From the NCBI GenBank assembly GCA_022564115.1, contig JADFMB010000003.1, positions 1 to 55,299 of the forward strand: a stretch of 55,299 nt of DNA, given 5' to 3'. The DNA comes from Pseudomonadota bacterium. GTDB lineage: Bacteria; Pseudomonadota; Alphaproteobacteria; Rhodospirillales; Casp-alpha2. Positions 19,020 through 30,825 of the stretch are shown in pieces (position 1 is the first letter of the stretch; each line of letters begins with the position of its first letter). The translations under genes and the position numbers were made by a program. Below the pieces are notes generated by a model that did no database searches, was not told the origin of the DNA, and was given only the letters and a program-made list of their open reading frames with translations.

Positions 19020-19198
19020 CAGGGCAAAACCATCAATCGTTATCTGTTGGTTAACGGGGCGTGTAAGGTATTGGAAAATATGATTTTAGCAAAAACACTG
19101 CATCATTGCCCTTTGAGTTGGATATCATTTTGTAAATCTGTAGCTCTTTGTTTTTGTTCGCTATTAACCCTTCCATCATAATTGATGGTTTTGCCCTG
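19020..19198. repeat. 179-bp MITE-like repeat, copy 2
   Basis: Perfect 18-bp terminal inverted repeats CAGGGCAAAACCATCAAT...ATTGATGGTTTTGCCCTG; same orientation as copy 1. Confidence 0.93.
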
Positions 19199-19228
19199 TA
19201 ACGGGAGGAGGCCGCGGGAGGGAGGGGG

Positions 19229-21802
<2,574 letters not shown>

Positions 21803-21806
21803 TTAC

Positions 21807-23063
21807 CTAGTCTTGGGGTGTTACCGTGCCGTCGTTGACGGCGAAAAACCGCGCCCGCCCGGCCAGGGGCGCGAACAAGCCGGCGTCGGTGCCGGTCAGC
21901 CACACCTGGGCGCCGAGGCCCGAAATTTCGTCGAACAGCGCCTCTAGGCGGATTTCGTCCAAGTGGGCCGCGATTTCGTCGAGGAGCAACAGCGGCGCCG
22001 TTCCCTGCTCGTAGGCGCGCATTTTCGCCGTTCCCAATACCAACGCCACCAGGAGCGCCTTCTGTTCGCCGGTGGAACAAAGCGCCGCCGGCCGGCCGTT
22101 GCCGAGATGCAGGACCTTTAAATCGCTGCAGTGCGGCCCGATGGCGGCCCGGCCTTCGGCCGCGTCGCCGGCGCGCCGGGCGCAAAGCGCGGCCCTGAGC
22201 CTGTCTTCCGCCGCCAGCGCCGGGCCTTCCCTCAGCCAATCCTCGACCGTGCCGGCGGCTTCGACGGAAGCCCGGGGGAAAGCCCGGGGGAAAGCGCCCG
22301 TTGATCCCTTCAGTTGGTCGCCCAGGCGCCGCGTTGCATCGAGCCGAGCGGCGGCCACCGCCACGCCGCGGGTCGCCATGGTGTCCTCCAGGGTCTCGAC
22401 CCAGGATGCGTCTCCATTGGTACGAAGCAGGGCCATGCGTTCGCGCATGGCGTGTTCGTAGGCGTTGACGCGGCCCAGGTGCGCCGGATCGGAATCGAAC
22501 ACCAAACGGTCCAGGAACCGGCGCCGGGACCCGGGGCCTTCGAGGAACAGCCGGTCCATTTGCGGCGTCAGCCAAAGGGCGCTCAGGTGTTCGGCCAGGA
22601 CGGCCTGGCTTTTCACCGTCTCGCCGTCGACCCTGACGATCCGCTTGTCCCGCCCGCCCGTCCGGCCGGCTTCAAAACCGGTGCCGATCTCGACCTCGCC
22701 TTGGGGCGATTTGACGGTCGCCGCCACGCCCCAGGGACCAGAGGGCGCGTCCTTTCCCTCCTCCCGCCCTTCTTCACGACGGATGACGTCGGAAAGCTTG
22801 GCCCGCCGGAGGCCCCGCCCGGGAACCAGGAACGACAGCCCTTCCAAAAGGTTCGTCTTGCCGGCGCCATTGGGTCCCGTCAGCACGACCGGGCCGTCGC
22901 CGGCCTCCAGGCGTTGATGGCGGTAACAACGGAAGTTCGTCAACGTCAGCCGCTTGACCGCATAGCCGCCGTTGCCGCCGTTGCCGCCATGGCCGGGGGC
23001 GAGGGGGGCCTGCTCGCGGGTGTCGGCTGGAATATCCAGAGTGGCCAAATTTTGCGATCCCAA
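21807..23063 (-). CDS. recF: DNA replication and repair protein RecF
   Basis: LTLTNFRCYRHQRLEAGDGPVVLTGPNGAGKTNLLEGLSFL, QMDRLFLEGPGSRRRFLDRLVFDSDPAH, STGEQKALLVALVLG. Confidence 0.95.
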   Translation of the reverse strand: MGSQNLATLDIPADTREQAPLAPGHGGNGGNGGYAVKRLTLTNFRCYRHQRLEAGDGPVVLTGPNGAGKTNLLEGLSFLVPGRGLRRAKLSDVIRREEGREEGKDAPSGPWGVAATVKSPQGEVEIGTGFEAGRTGGRDKRIVRVDGETVKSQAVLAEHLSALWLTPQMDRLFLEGPGSRRRFLDRLVFDSDPAHLGRVNAYEHAMRERMALLRTNGDASWVETLEDTMATRGVAVAAARLDATRRLGDQLKGSTGAFPRAFPRASVEAAGTVEDWLREGPALAAEDRLRAALCARRAGDAAEGRAAIGPHCSDLKVLHLGNGRPAALCSTGEQKALLVALVLGTAKMRAYEQGTAPLLLLDEIAAHLDEIRLEALFDEISGLGAQVWLTGTDAGLFAPLAGRARFFAVNDGTVTPQD

Positions 23064-23075
23064 AAGGCGCGTTCC

Positions 23076-24191
23076 CTACACTCGCATGGGCATGAGAACG
23101 TAAAGCGCGCTGGTGTCATCGACTTCGCTGAGGATGGTCGGCGAAGCGGCGTCGGCCAGCAAAAGCCTGGCGTTCGAACCTTCGATCTGGCGGGTGATAT
23201 CGAGCAAATAGGCGGCGTTGAACCCGATTTCCAATTCCTCGCCCTGGTAAGAGGCCTCGACCTCTTCGGTGGCGTTGCCGTCGTCGGGGCTCGACGCCGA
23301 GAGCGTCAGGCTGTCACTGGAAAGGTTCAGCTTCACGGCGCGCGATTTCTCGCTGGAAATGGCGGACACCCGGTCGACGGCATCGGCGAAGACCTTGGCG
23401 TTGATTTCCATCTTCTTGTCGTTTCCTTCCGGAATGACCCGCTGGTAATCGGGAAACGTGCCGTCGATCAGCTTCGACGTCAGCACCGCGTCATCGAAGG
23501 AAAAGCGGATCTTGGTTTCCGACAATCCAACGGCGATGTCGTCCGTCGTCTCATCGATCAGCTTGCGAAGCTCGGTCACGGTCTTGCGCGGCACGATGAC
23601 GCCGGGCATCCCGGCGGCGCCGTCGGGCAACGGGCATTCGATGCTGGCCAGCCGGTGGCCGTCGGTGGCCACCGCGCGCAGCACCGCCGTCCCGTCGCGC
23701 TCGGCGGCATGGAGATAGATGCCGTTCAGGTAATAGCGGGTCTCTTCGGTGGAAATGGCGAACCGGGTCTTGTCGATCAGGGCCCGGATATCGGCCACCG
23801 GCAGGGAAAACTCATGGCCCATGTCGCCACCGGACAGGACCGGGAAATCATCGGTGGGCAGGCAGGCGAGTGAAAAGCGCGAGCGCCCGGAGGTCAATTT
23901 CAGTTGTCCTTCGCCGTCGGCGTCAAGTTCCACTTGCGAGCCCTCGGGCAGCTTGCGGACGATTTCATAAAGGGTATGGGCCGGCGCCGTGGTCGCCCCC
24001 GGGGTGGAAATTTCGGCCGCCACCTGGTCGATGATATCGAGGTCCATATCGGTGGCGTTCAGCGACAGTTTTCCGTCACCGGCCTCCATCTTCAGATTTG
24101 ACAGAATCGGGATCGTGTTGCGGCGCTCGACAACGCTTTGTACATGGCTCAAGGCCTTCAACAAAGCGGCCCGCTCGATAGTCAATTTCAT
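23076..24191 (-). CDS. dnaN: DNA polymerase III subunit beta
   Basis: MKLTIERAALLKALSHVQSVVERRNTIPILSNL, FDDAVLTSKLIDGTFPDYQRVIP, C-terminal YVLMPMRV. Confidence 0.97.
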   Translation of the reverse strand: MKLTIERAALLKALSHVQSVVERRNTIPILSNLKMEAGDGKLSLNATDMDLDIIDQVAAEISTPGATTAPAHTLYEIVRKLPEGSQVELDADGEGQLKLTSGRSRFSLACLPTDDFPVLSGGDMGHEFSLPVADIRALIDKTRFAISTEETRYYLNGIYLHAAERDGTAVLRAVATDGHRLASIECPLPDGAAGMPGVIVPRKTVTELRKLIDETTDDIAVGLSETKIRFSFDDAVLTSKLIDGTFPDYQRVIPEGNDKKMEINAKVFADAVDRVSAISSEKSRAVKLNLSSDSLTLSASSPDDGNATEEVEASYQGEELEIGFNAAYLLDITRQIEGSNARLLLADAASPTILSEVDDTSALYVLMPMRV

Positions 24192-24346
24192 GATGTAATT
24201 TCAAGCCTTTAGTATGATTATTCGCCAGCGTTTCCGGGTCATTCCGAAGGTACCGGAAAGGTCTCGAAACAGGCTCTTCCCGAAGAGCGTCGTATTATAG
24301 CATAAGGCCCTTGAATCGTAACCATTTTCGACCCAGAAAAGGGCTC

Positions 24347-24369
24347 AAAAAAAGCCCCGGAAAGGGGCT
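24347..24369 (-). terminator. intrinsic terminator downstream of dnaA
   Basis: Minus strand AGCCCCTTTCCGGGGCTTTTTTT: 6-bp GC stem plus U-run. Confidence 0.75.
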
Positions 24370-24404
24370 CGAAACGGCCTTGGAATCGGTGCTCGGAAAG
24401 AGAC

Positions 24405-25823
24405 TCACCCTTCGAGCATGCGGCGCAGCAGTTCAACGTCCTCGGCGAAGGAAGAATCCTGCTCGCGGAGTTCATCGACCTTCTTGACCGCGTGCATCAC
24501 CGTGGTGTGGTCGCGGCCGCCGAATTTACGGCCGATTTCCGGCAAGGAGCGGGCCGTCAACTGCTTGGCCAGGTACATGGCCACCTGACGGGGGCGGGCG
24601 ACGGAACGCGCGCGGCGGGCCGAATGCATGTCGGAAACGCGGATGTTGAAGTGCGCGGAGACGCGCTTTTGGATTTCCTCGATGGTGACCCGGCGGTCGT
24701 TGGCGCGCAACAGGTCATGGAGCACGTCCTGGGTGGTTTCCAGGGTGATTTCGCGGCCGACCAGTTGGGCATGGGCGACGACCCGGTTGAGGCCGCCTTC
24801 CAGTTCGCGGACATTGGCGGTGATCTTGTGGGCCAGGAATTCCAGGACCTTTTGCGGGATATCCACCGACATTTTCTCGGCCTTGGAATGCAGGATGCCG
24901 AGACGCAATTCGTACGTCGTGGCGTGAATGTCGGCGACGAGGCCGTAATTGAGGCGGGAAATCAGCCGTTCTTCCATGCCTTCCAGGTCGGAGGGCGATT
25001 TATCGGCGGAAAGGACGATCTGGCGGCCTTGATCGACCAGGGAATTGAAAGTGTGGAAGAACTCTTCCTGGGTCGATTCCTTGCCGCTGATGAACTGCAC
25101 GTCATCGATCATCAGCACGTCCACGGACCGGAACTGTTCCTTGAAATCAACAGTGTTCTTTTCGCGCAGCGCCCGGATGAACCGGTACATGAACTTTTCC
25201 GCCGACAGGTAGATGACGTTCCGGTCCGGCGTGCGTTCGCGGATGTGCCAGGCGATGGCTTGCATCAAATGGGTCTTGCCGAGGCCGACGCCGCCATAAA
25301 GGAACAGCGGATTGAAAACCACCTTGGAGGCTTCGGCGATACGCCGGGCGGCGGCGTAGGCGAACTCGTTCGGCTTGCCGACGACGAACTGCTCGAAGGT
25401 GTAGCGTTGATCCAAGGGGGCGCTGATGTCGACGCGGTAATCGTTGGAGCCGCCGTTCCCCCCACCGTTCGCGGAAGAGCCGGCATCGCCGGAAGATGTT
25501 TTTTTCCTGGATGGAGCCGTTTCCGTCTCGCGTTCGGATTGGATATAGACGTCGACGCTTTTGATTTCGGGGTTTTCGTCCGCCCACAATTCGCAAAGCC
25601 GGTCCAGATAATGGGCGATGATCCAATCGCGCATAAAACGCGTCGGCACGGAAATCCTCATTTCACCGTCGACAATTTCGCGGACGGTCATCGGTTTGAG
25701 CCAGCTTTGGTAAGCCGCCTCTCCGATCTCGGCCCTCAGAAGCCCGCATACGGCCTTCCACTGGGTGCTTAGGCTGGTATCGGATGGGGTCTTGCCGTCG
25801 GCCGCGGTTTCGTCTTTTTCCAT
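24405..25823 (-). CDS. dnaA: chromosomal replication initiator protein DnaA
   Basis: YTFEQFVVGKPNEFAYAAARRIAE, NPLFLYGGVGLGKTHLMQAIAW, DVLMIDDVQFISGKESTQEEFFHTFNSL, FGGRDHTTVMHAVKKV. Confidence 0.97.
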   Translation of the reverse strand: MEKDETAADGKTPSDTSLSTQWKAVCGLLRAEIGEAAYQSWLKPMTVREIVDGEMRISVPTRFMRDWIIAHYLDRLCELWADENPEIKSVDVYIQSERETETAPSRKKTSSGDAGSSANGGGNGGSNDYRVDISAPLDQRYTFEQFVVGKPNEFAYAAARRIAEASKVVFNPLFLYGGVGLGKTHLMQAIAWHIRERTPDRNVIYLSAEKFMYRFIRALREKNTVDFKEQFRSVDVLMIDDVQFISGKESTQEEFFHTFNSLVDQGRQIVLSADKSPSDLEGMEERLISRLNYGLVADIHATTYELRLGILHSKAEKMSVDIPQKVLEFLAHKITANVRELEGGLNRVVAHAQLVGREITLETTQDVLHDLLRANDRRVTIEEIQKRVSAHFNIRVSDMHSARRARSVARPRQVAMYLAKQLTARSLPEIGRKFGGRDHTTVMHAVKKVDELREQDSSFAEDVELLRRMLEG

Positions 25824-26510
25824 GGTCCCCTAATACGCCCCCGGAAGTCCCCTTCAAGGGACTTTATAGTTTCGCGGTTCGGCGAAACCCCGATCCGACA
25901 CCTTCGCGGCTGACGGCGCCGCCAGGACAATCCCGATCAAAGAGGGCGTTGGACAGAAGCCAACCGTTTCAAAAGCCGCGACGGAAGATCCTTAAAAGCA
26001 AGGCCGGGTGATAGCCGCCCGCGTCCTCAGGATCGAATGCCCCGGGGAAAAGATCGATGCATCCCCCGCCTGTATTCTTCCGATCCAAATTCCGGATCAA
26101 AGACCTCGTAGCTGTTGAATGCCCCCCTTTGAGAACAAATTTCGGTTTTTTATATCCGTTTTTGGTTTCGCAAAAAAATCTAACCAATGGCGCTAAAAAA
26201 AACCGGTGGAATCCTTTCCGCCAGTTTTCAGCGTTAAAAAATATTACTTGATTGGTAACCTCCAAACTTGGTTTTTTACTTTATTTTACTTTTATAAATA
26301 AATTGTAAGTAAATTTGATTAAAATACAGATTGACTGAATTCTACCTTAACTATTTCCCAGAGACTCTTTCCGGCCCGGCGCCGGAAGATCGAATACTAG
26401 GGCGACCGACTTCGCGTGGCAACAAGTTCGAATAGGGAACATCGAAAAAAATCGAAAATAAATTTCTTGACAAGTTTTGCCGGAAGGAATCCACCCCCGC
26501 CTCGGAAATG

Positions 26511-26541
26511 AAAAAGCCGCGGACCCGATGGGGGCGCGGCT
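26511..26541 (-). terminator. intrinsic terminator downstream of rpsT
   Basis: Minus strand AGCCGCG...CGCGGCTTTTT stem with T-run. Confidence 0.7.
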
Positions 26542-26569
26542 CGGAAAAGGAAACGGCGTTCGTCCGGGC

Positions 26570-26836
26570 TCAGGCGGCCATCCTCTTGATTTGCCTGGAA
26601 AGCCTGGAAAGCTTGCGTGACATTGTGTTGCGGTTGACTACGCCCTTCGCGGCGCCGCGCATCATTTGCGGTTCGGCGGCGCGGAGCGCGGCCTCGGCTT
26701 CCGATTTATTTCCCGCCGTGATCGCCGCCTCGACCTTGCGGATGGTCGACCTGAGGGCGTTGAGGCGGCGGATGTTCACTTCGGTCCGCCGCTTCGTCTG
26801 GCGGATTCTTTTCTTGGCTGAAAGACTCACGGCCAT
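26570..26836 (-). CDS. rpsT: 30S ribosomal protein S20
   Basis: SAKKRIRQTKRRTEVNIRRLNALRSTIRKVE...KGVVNRNTMSRKLSRLSRQIK. Confidence 0.95.
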   Translation of the reverse strand: MAVSLSAKKRIRQTKRRTEVNIRRLNALRSTIRKVEAAITAGNKSEAEAALRAAEPQMMRGAAKGVVNRNTMSRKLSRLSRQIKRMAA

Positions 26837-26882
26837 ATAAAAAAACCTTTTATTTACTTAGACCTCTGAAACAGAAGGCAGG

Positions 26883-26911
26883 CTTATATAGGGGCCTCGG
26901 CGGGCCGTCAA
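26883..26911 (-). promoter_or_regulatory. sigma70-type promoter for rpsT
   Basis: Minus strand TTGACG-N17-TATAAG, 47 bp upstream of the rpsT start. Confidence 0.6.
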
Positions 26912-26977
26912 GACCTGTTTGCCGACCCCAATCCGGCGCCTTCAACGCCGCCCGAAACGCCGCGGCAAAGCCCTGGC

Positions 26978-27394
26978 TCAATTGGCCGCCGGCATCAGCC
27001 GGAAGCCAACCGTCAGCGGCGGCGCGGCGCCCTTCCCGCCCGGGAATTCCACTATCAGGATTTCGTTTTCCCGTTGGAAAGCGCCTGTGCCCAAGGGCCG
27101 CCAACCCAATTGCGGCAGCGTCTGGTCATAGAAATCCCTGACCGCCCCTTCGCTGACCCACCCGGTGGCAAAGGTTTCGACGATGCGGCCGCGGGCGGAG
27201 TCGAAAACCATGCCGCCTTTTTCCTCGATGAGGCCCGGCATCAGTGGCAGGTCTTCGATGGCGCTGACGAAGGCGTCCGGGCTCTGGGCCAGGGTGCGGT
27301 CAAAAGGGACCAGGGCCGCCATCCCGCTTCCAAGGAAGGCGGCAAGGGCGATTATCCGAAGCCCGTTTAAGATTGTCCGTTTCCGGTGTCCCAT
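26978..27394 (-). CDS. hypothetical exported protein
   Basis: From MGHRKR (27394): N-terminal hydrophobic signal-like stretch IIALAAFLGSGMAALVPF followed by soluble domain; ORF start upstream (27430) overlaps mutM. Confidence 0.55.
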   Translation of the reverse strand: MGHRKRTILNGLRIIALAAFLGSGMAALVPFDRTLAQSPDAFVSAIEDLPLMPGLIEEKGGMVFDSARGRIVETFATGWVSEGAVRDFYDQTLPQLGWRPLGTGAFQRENEILIVEFPGGKGAAPPLTVGFRLMPAAN

Positions 27395-27410
27395 GGGTCC
27401 GCTTATAGCA

Positions 27411-28253
27411 TCAGCGCTGCCGGGACGCACAATAGAATGTGGAGCGCCCCGACTGCGTTATGCGGCGAATGCCGCCCGTCCGGGCGGCATCACAGGCGCA
27501 GCCGGGGCAGCCTTCCCCCTGACGGCCGTAGACGGCGAAGGAATGCTGGAAATACCCCAGTTCCCCATCCGGCCGCCGGTAGTCCCTGAGCGACGACCCG
27601 CCGGCGGCAATGGCATCCGTCAACACCGCCTTGATCGCCTGCGACAGCCTGTCGGCGCGTCCCCCCCGCACCGTCGCCGCCTTGCGCCGGGGCGACAGCC
27701 CAGCCCTGAAAAGAGCCTCGCACGCGTATATGTTTCCAATACCCGCAACCACCGATTGATCCAGGAGCGCCGTCTTGATCGGCGCCCGGCGGCCCTTGAG
27801 TCGAGCCGCCAGCACCGGACCGTTAAAATCGTTGGCCAGGGGTTCGGGCCCCAGGTTCGACAGCATCGGATGGCGGCAAAGGGTGTCTTTTTCGGCGATG
27901 TCCATGAAACCGAACCGCCGGGGATCGTTGTAGCGGACGGTGACGCCGCCATCGGTCTCGAAGATAACGTGGTCGTGGAGTTCCAGAGGCGGCGCCGGGC
28001 CGTGGAATATCCTGAACCGTCCGGACATGCCCAAGTGGGCAATCAGCGTCGCCCCTTCTTCAAGCCCGAACAGGAGGAATTTGCCGCGCCGGCCGAGGGT
28101 GGCCACGGTCCGGCCCTGAAGCCGGTCCGAGAAGCCCGTGGGCAGGGGAAACCGGAGATCGGGCCTGAGCGCCTTGACGGTGGTCAGGCGCCGGCCTTCG
28201 AAAACGGCGGCCAGGCCCCGGCGTACGGTTTCGACTTCGGGAAGCTCGGGCAT
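27411..28253 (-). CDS. mutM: formamidopyrimidine-DNA glycosylase
   Basis: [15 protein letters not shown]-terminus, [46 protein letters not shown]-terminal finger. Confidence 0.95.
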   Translation of the reverse strand: MPELPEVETVRRGLAAVFEGRRLTTVKALRPDLRFPLPTGFSDRLQGRTVATLGRRGKFLLFGLEEGATLIAHLGMSGRFRIFHGPAPPLELHDHVIFETDGGVTVRYNDPRRFGFMDIAEKDTLCRHPMLSNLGPEPLANDFNGPVLAARLKGRRAPIKTALLDQSVVAGIGNIYACEALFRAGLSPRRKAATVRGGRADRLSQAIKAVLTDAIAAGGSSLRDYRRPDGELGYFQHSFAVYGRQGEGCPGCACDAARTGGIRRITQSGRSTFYCASRQR

Positions 28254-28388
28254 CGATCAGGCACTTGTGGTTAAGGTTGCAAAAAACCCGCTGATGGCCC
28301 GCTAACGGTTTGATTCGGATAACGGCTGTTTAGGTCTCGGCGCCGCTTCGACGGGTCGGAAAAGTGGCGTCGGGGCAAAGCTTAGGCT

Positions 28389-29159
28389 ATGTTTCCGGCT
28401 ATGTCCAAACACCTGCCCGAAGATCAGCCAACCACCCATTTCGGCGACCGCCGCGTGCCCGAAGCCGAGAAAGAGTCCCTGGTCAGGGACGTTTTCGATT
28501 CGGTGGCGCCTCGTTACGACCTGATGAACGACCTGATGAGTCTGGGCGTTCACCGGCTGTGGAAGGCGGCGATGATGGACTGGCTGGCGCCGAGGCCTAA
28601 AATGGCCCTGGTCGACGTCGGCGGCGGCACCGGCGATATCGCGTTCCGTTTCCTGGACCGCGGCGGCGGCACCGTCACCGTCGTCGACATCAACGGGGAA
28701 ATGCTCAAACAAGGCCGCGACCGGGCCATCGACAGGGGTATTCTCGACGCCATCGAATGGGTCGAGGGCGACGCCGAAAACCTGCCCCTGGCCGACGCTT
28801 CGAAAGACGCCTACACCACCGCCTTTTGCATCCGCAACGTCACCCGCATCGACAAGGCGCTCGAGGAGGCGCGGCGCGTACTCAAGCCCGGCGGCCGGTT
28901 CCTGTGCCTGGAGTTCAGCCGCGTGGCGCTGCCGCTTCTGGGCAGGCTGTACGAAGCCTATTCCTTCAAGGTGCTGCCGTTCCTGGGCGCCAGGGTGGCC
29001 GGCGACAAGGAGGCTTATCAGTACCTGGCCGAAAGCATCCGCCGGTTCCCGGCCCAGGAACCGTTCGCCCGGATGATCGCCGAGGCGGGCCTGGGCCAGG
29101 TCAAGGTACGGAATCTTTCCGGCGGCATCGCCGCCTTGCATTCGGCGTGGCGGGTCTGA
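28389..29159 (+). CDS. ubiE: ubiquinone/menaquinone biosynthesis C-methyltransferase UbiE
   Basis: [95 protein letters not shown]. Confidence 0.96.
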   Translation: MFPAMSKHLPEDQPTTHFGDRRVPEAEKESLVRDVFDSVAPRYDLMNDLMSLGVHRLWKAAMMDWLAPRPKMALVDVGGGTGDIAFRFLDRGGGTVTVVDINGEMLKQGRDRAIDRGILDAIEWVEGDAENLPLADASKDAYTTAFCIRNVTRIDKALEEARRVLKPGGRFLCLEFSRVALPLLGRLYEAYSFKVLPFLGARVAGDKEAYQYLAESIRRFPAQEPFARMIAEAGLGQVKVRNLSGGIAALHSAWRV

Positions 29160-29163
29160 GCCG

Positions 29164-30714
29164 GTGATCCGGTCGCTGCGCAATATCTGGAGGCTGCTCA
29201 GGGTGGCGCGCATCCTGGCCCGTCACGACGCCCTGTTCCCCCTCGAAGAGCTCGACATTGCCCCCGGCGTGGCGGCCCTGGCGCGGATGCTGGCGGGCCC
29301 GCCGAAGGGAACGCCAGGGGGAAGAAAAGGGCAGCGGCTGGCGCGTGCATTGAACGAGGCGGGGCCGAGTTTTATCAAGCTTGGCCAGGCGCTGGCCACC
29401 CGTTCCGACCTATTGGGCGAGGAGCTTGCGGCCGATCTGTCGGATTTGCAGGACCGCCTACCGCCGTTTCCGGCCTCGGAAGCCCGGGCCATCATCGAGC
29501 GGGAATTCGGTGAGCCCCTGGAAAACCTTTATTCCCGCTTCGACGACACCCCGGTGGCCGCCGCCTCCATCGCCCAGGTCCATTTCGCCGTTACCCCCGA
29601 AGGCAAAGAGGTGGCGGTAAAGATTCTGCGGCCGGGCATCGAAGAGGCCTTCAAGCGCGACCTCGACCTGATGCGCTGGGTGGCCGGGCTTCTGGAGACG
29701 ACCCGGCCGGAACTCCGGCGCCTGAAGCCCCTTCAATGCGTCGACACCCTGGCCGAAACGGTGGAATTGGAAATGGACCTCCGTTTCGAGGCCGCCGCGG
29801 CGGCCGAGATCGGCGACAACTTCGAAGGAGACGATGATTTCCGGGTGCCCGAGGTGGATTGGGGGCGCACCGGACGCCGGGTGCTGACGACGGCCCGGCT
29901 TTCCGGCATCCCGCTGGATGAACACGACGCCATCATCGCCGCCGGACACGACCCCGAAGAGGTGCTGGAAAAGGCCTCCAACGCGACCTTTAAACAGGTC
30001 TTCCGCGACGGGTTTTTCCATGCCGACGTCCATCCGGGCAACCTGTTCGTCATGGCGGACGGCGCCATCGGCGCCGTCGATTTCGGGATCATGGGAAGGC
30101 TGGAGCTAAAAACGCGTCGTTGGCTGGGTGAAATACTGCTGGCATTCCTGACTCGTGATTACCGCCGCGCCGCGGAAGTGCACTTCGAGGCCGGCTTGGT
30201 GCCCCCGGACCGGTCCGTCGATGCCTTTGCCCAGGCCTGCCGCTCCATCGCCGAACCGATCCTGGACAAGCCGCAGAACGAAATTTCCATCGCCCGGCTA
30301 CTTGGACAACTGTTCCAGATCACCGAAACCTTCCAGATGGAGACCCAGCCGCAACTCCTGTTGTTGCAGAAAACGATGCTGGTCGCCGAAGGAACCGGAC
30401 GGAAGCTGGCGCCGGACGCCAACATGTGGTTCCTGGCCCGGCCCATGATCGAGGATTGGATGAGGGAAAACCTCGGCCCCGAGGCCCGCATCCGCGACAC
30501 CGTCAGTTCCATCGCCGAGGCCGTCGACCGCCTGCCCCGGATGCTTGACGACATCGAGGAAAGCGCCGCCATGCTGTCCGGCGGCAGGCTCCGCCTGCAC
30601 CCGGAAACCGTCGACGCGCTGAAACGGGAATCGGGCCCGAACCGGGGCTTGTCGGCGGTCTGGCTGGCCGTCGCGGTGCTGGTGGTGGCGTTGGCCGTGG
30701 TCAAATTCACCTGA
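29164..30714 (+). CDS. ubiB: ubiquinone biosynthesis ABC1-family kinase UbiB
   Basis: GPSFIKLGQALATRSDLLGEELAADLSDLQDRLPPF, VAAASIAQVHFA, DGFFHADVHPGNLFVMADGAIGAVDFGIMGRL. Confidence 0.95.
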   Translation: MIRSLRNIWRLLRVARILARHDALFPLEELDIAPGVAALARMLAGPPKGTPGGRKGQRLARALNEAGPSFIKLGQALATRSDLLGEELAADLSDLQDRLPPFPASEARAIIEREFGEPLENLYSRFDDTPVAAASIAQVHFAVTPEGKEVAVKILRPGIEEAFKRDLDLMRWVAGLLETTRPELRRLKPLQCVDTLAETVELEMDLRFEAAAAAEIGDNFEGDDDFRVPEVDWGRTGRRVLTTARLSGIPLDEHDAIIAAGHDPEEVLEKASNATFKQVFRDGFFHADVHPGNLFVMADGAIGAVDFGIMGRLELKTRRWLGEILLAFLTRDYRRAAEVHFEAGLVPPDRSVDAFAQACRSIAEPILDKPQNEISIARLLGQLFQITETFQMETQPQLLLLQKTMLVAEGTGRKLAPDANMWFLARPMIEDWMRENLGPEARIRDTVSSIAEAVDRLPRMLDDIEESAAMLSGGRLRLHPETVDALKRESGPNRGLSAVWLAVAVLVVALAVVKFT

Positions 30715-30825
30715 TTGGAAAACGAAGGGTTGCGCCGTCTTTGGCACGGCACTATTTTAATCACACCTTTTTTACGTTAATTAATTCTAAACTCCACAAG
30801 ACATGCAAAATGACATGAAGGTAAA

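Larger units (their letters stand above)
17207..19211. mobile_element. candidate composite element: repeat - (4TM protein, deoC) - repeat with flanking duplication
   Basis: TAACGGGAGGAGG occurs at 17207-17219 and 19199-19211, just outside/overlapping the outer repeat ends; lies between PBP1A and gyrB. Confidence 0.7.

Noticed and set aside
18996-19181. 61-aa ORF spanning repeat copy 2
   Set aside because: Lies inside the 179-bp MITE-like repeat; no credible protein signature.
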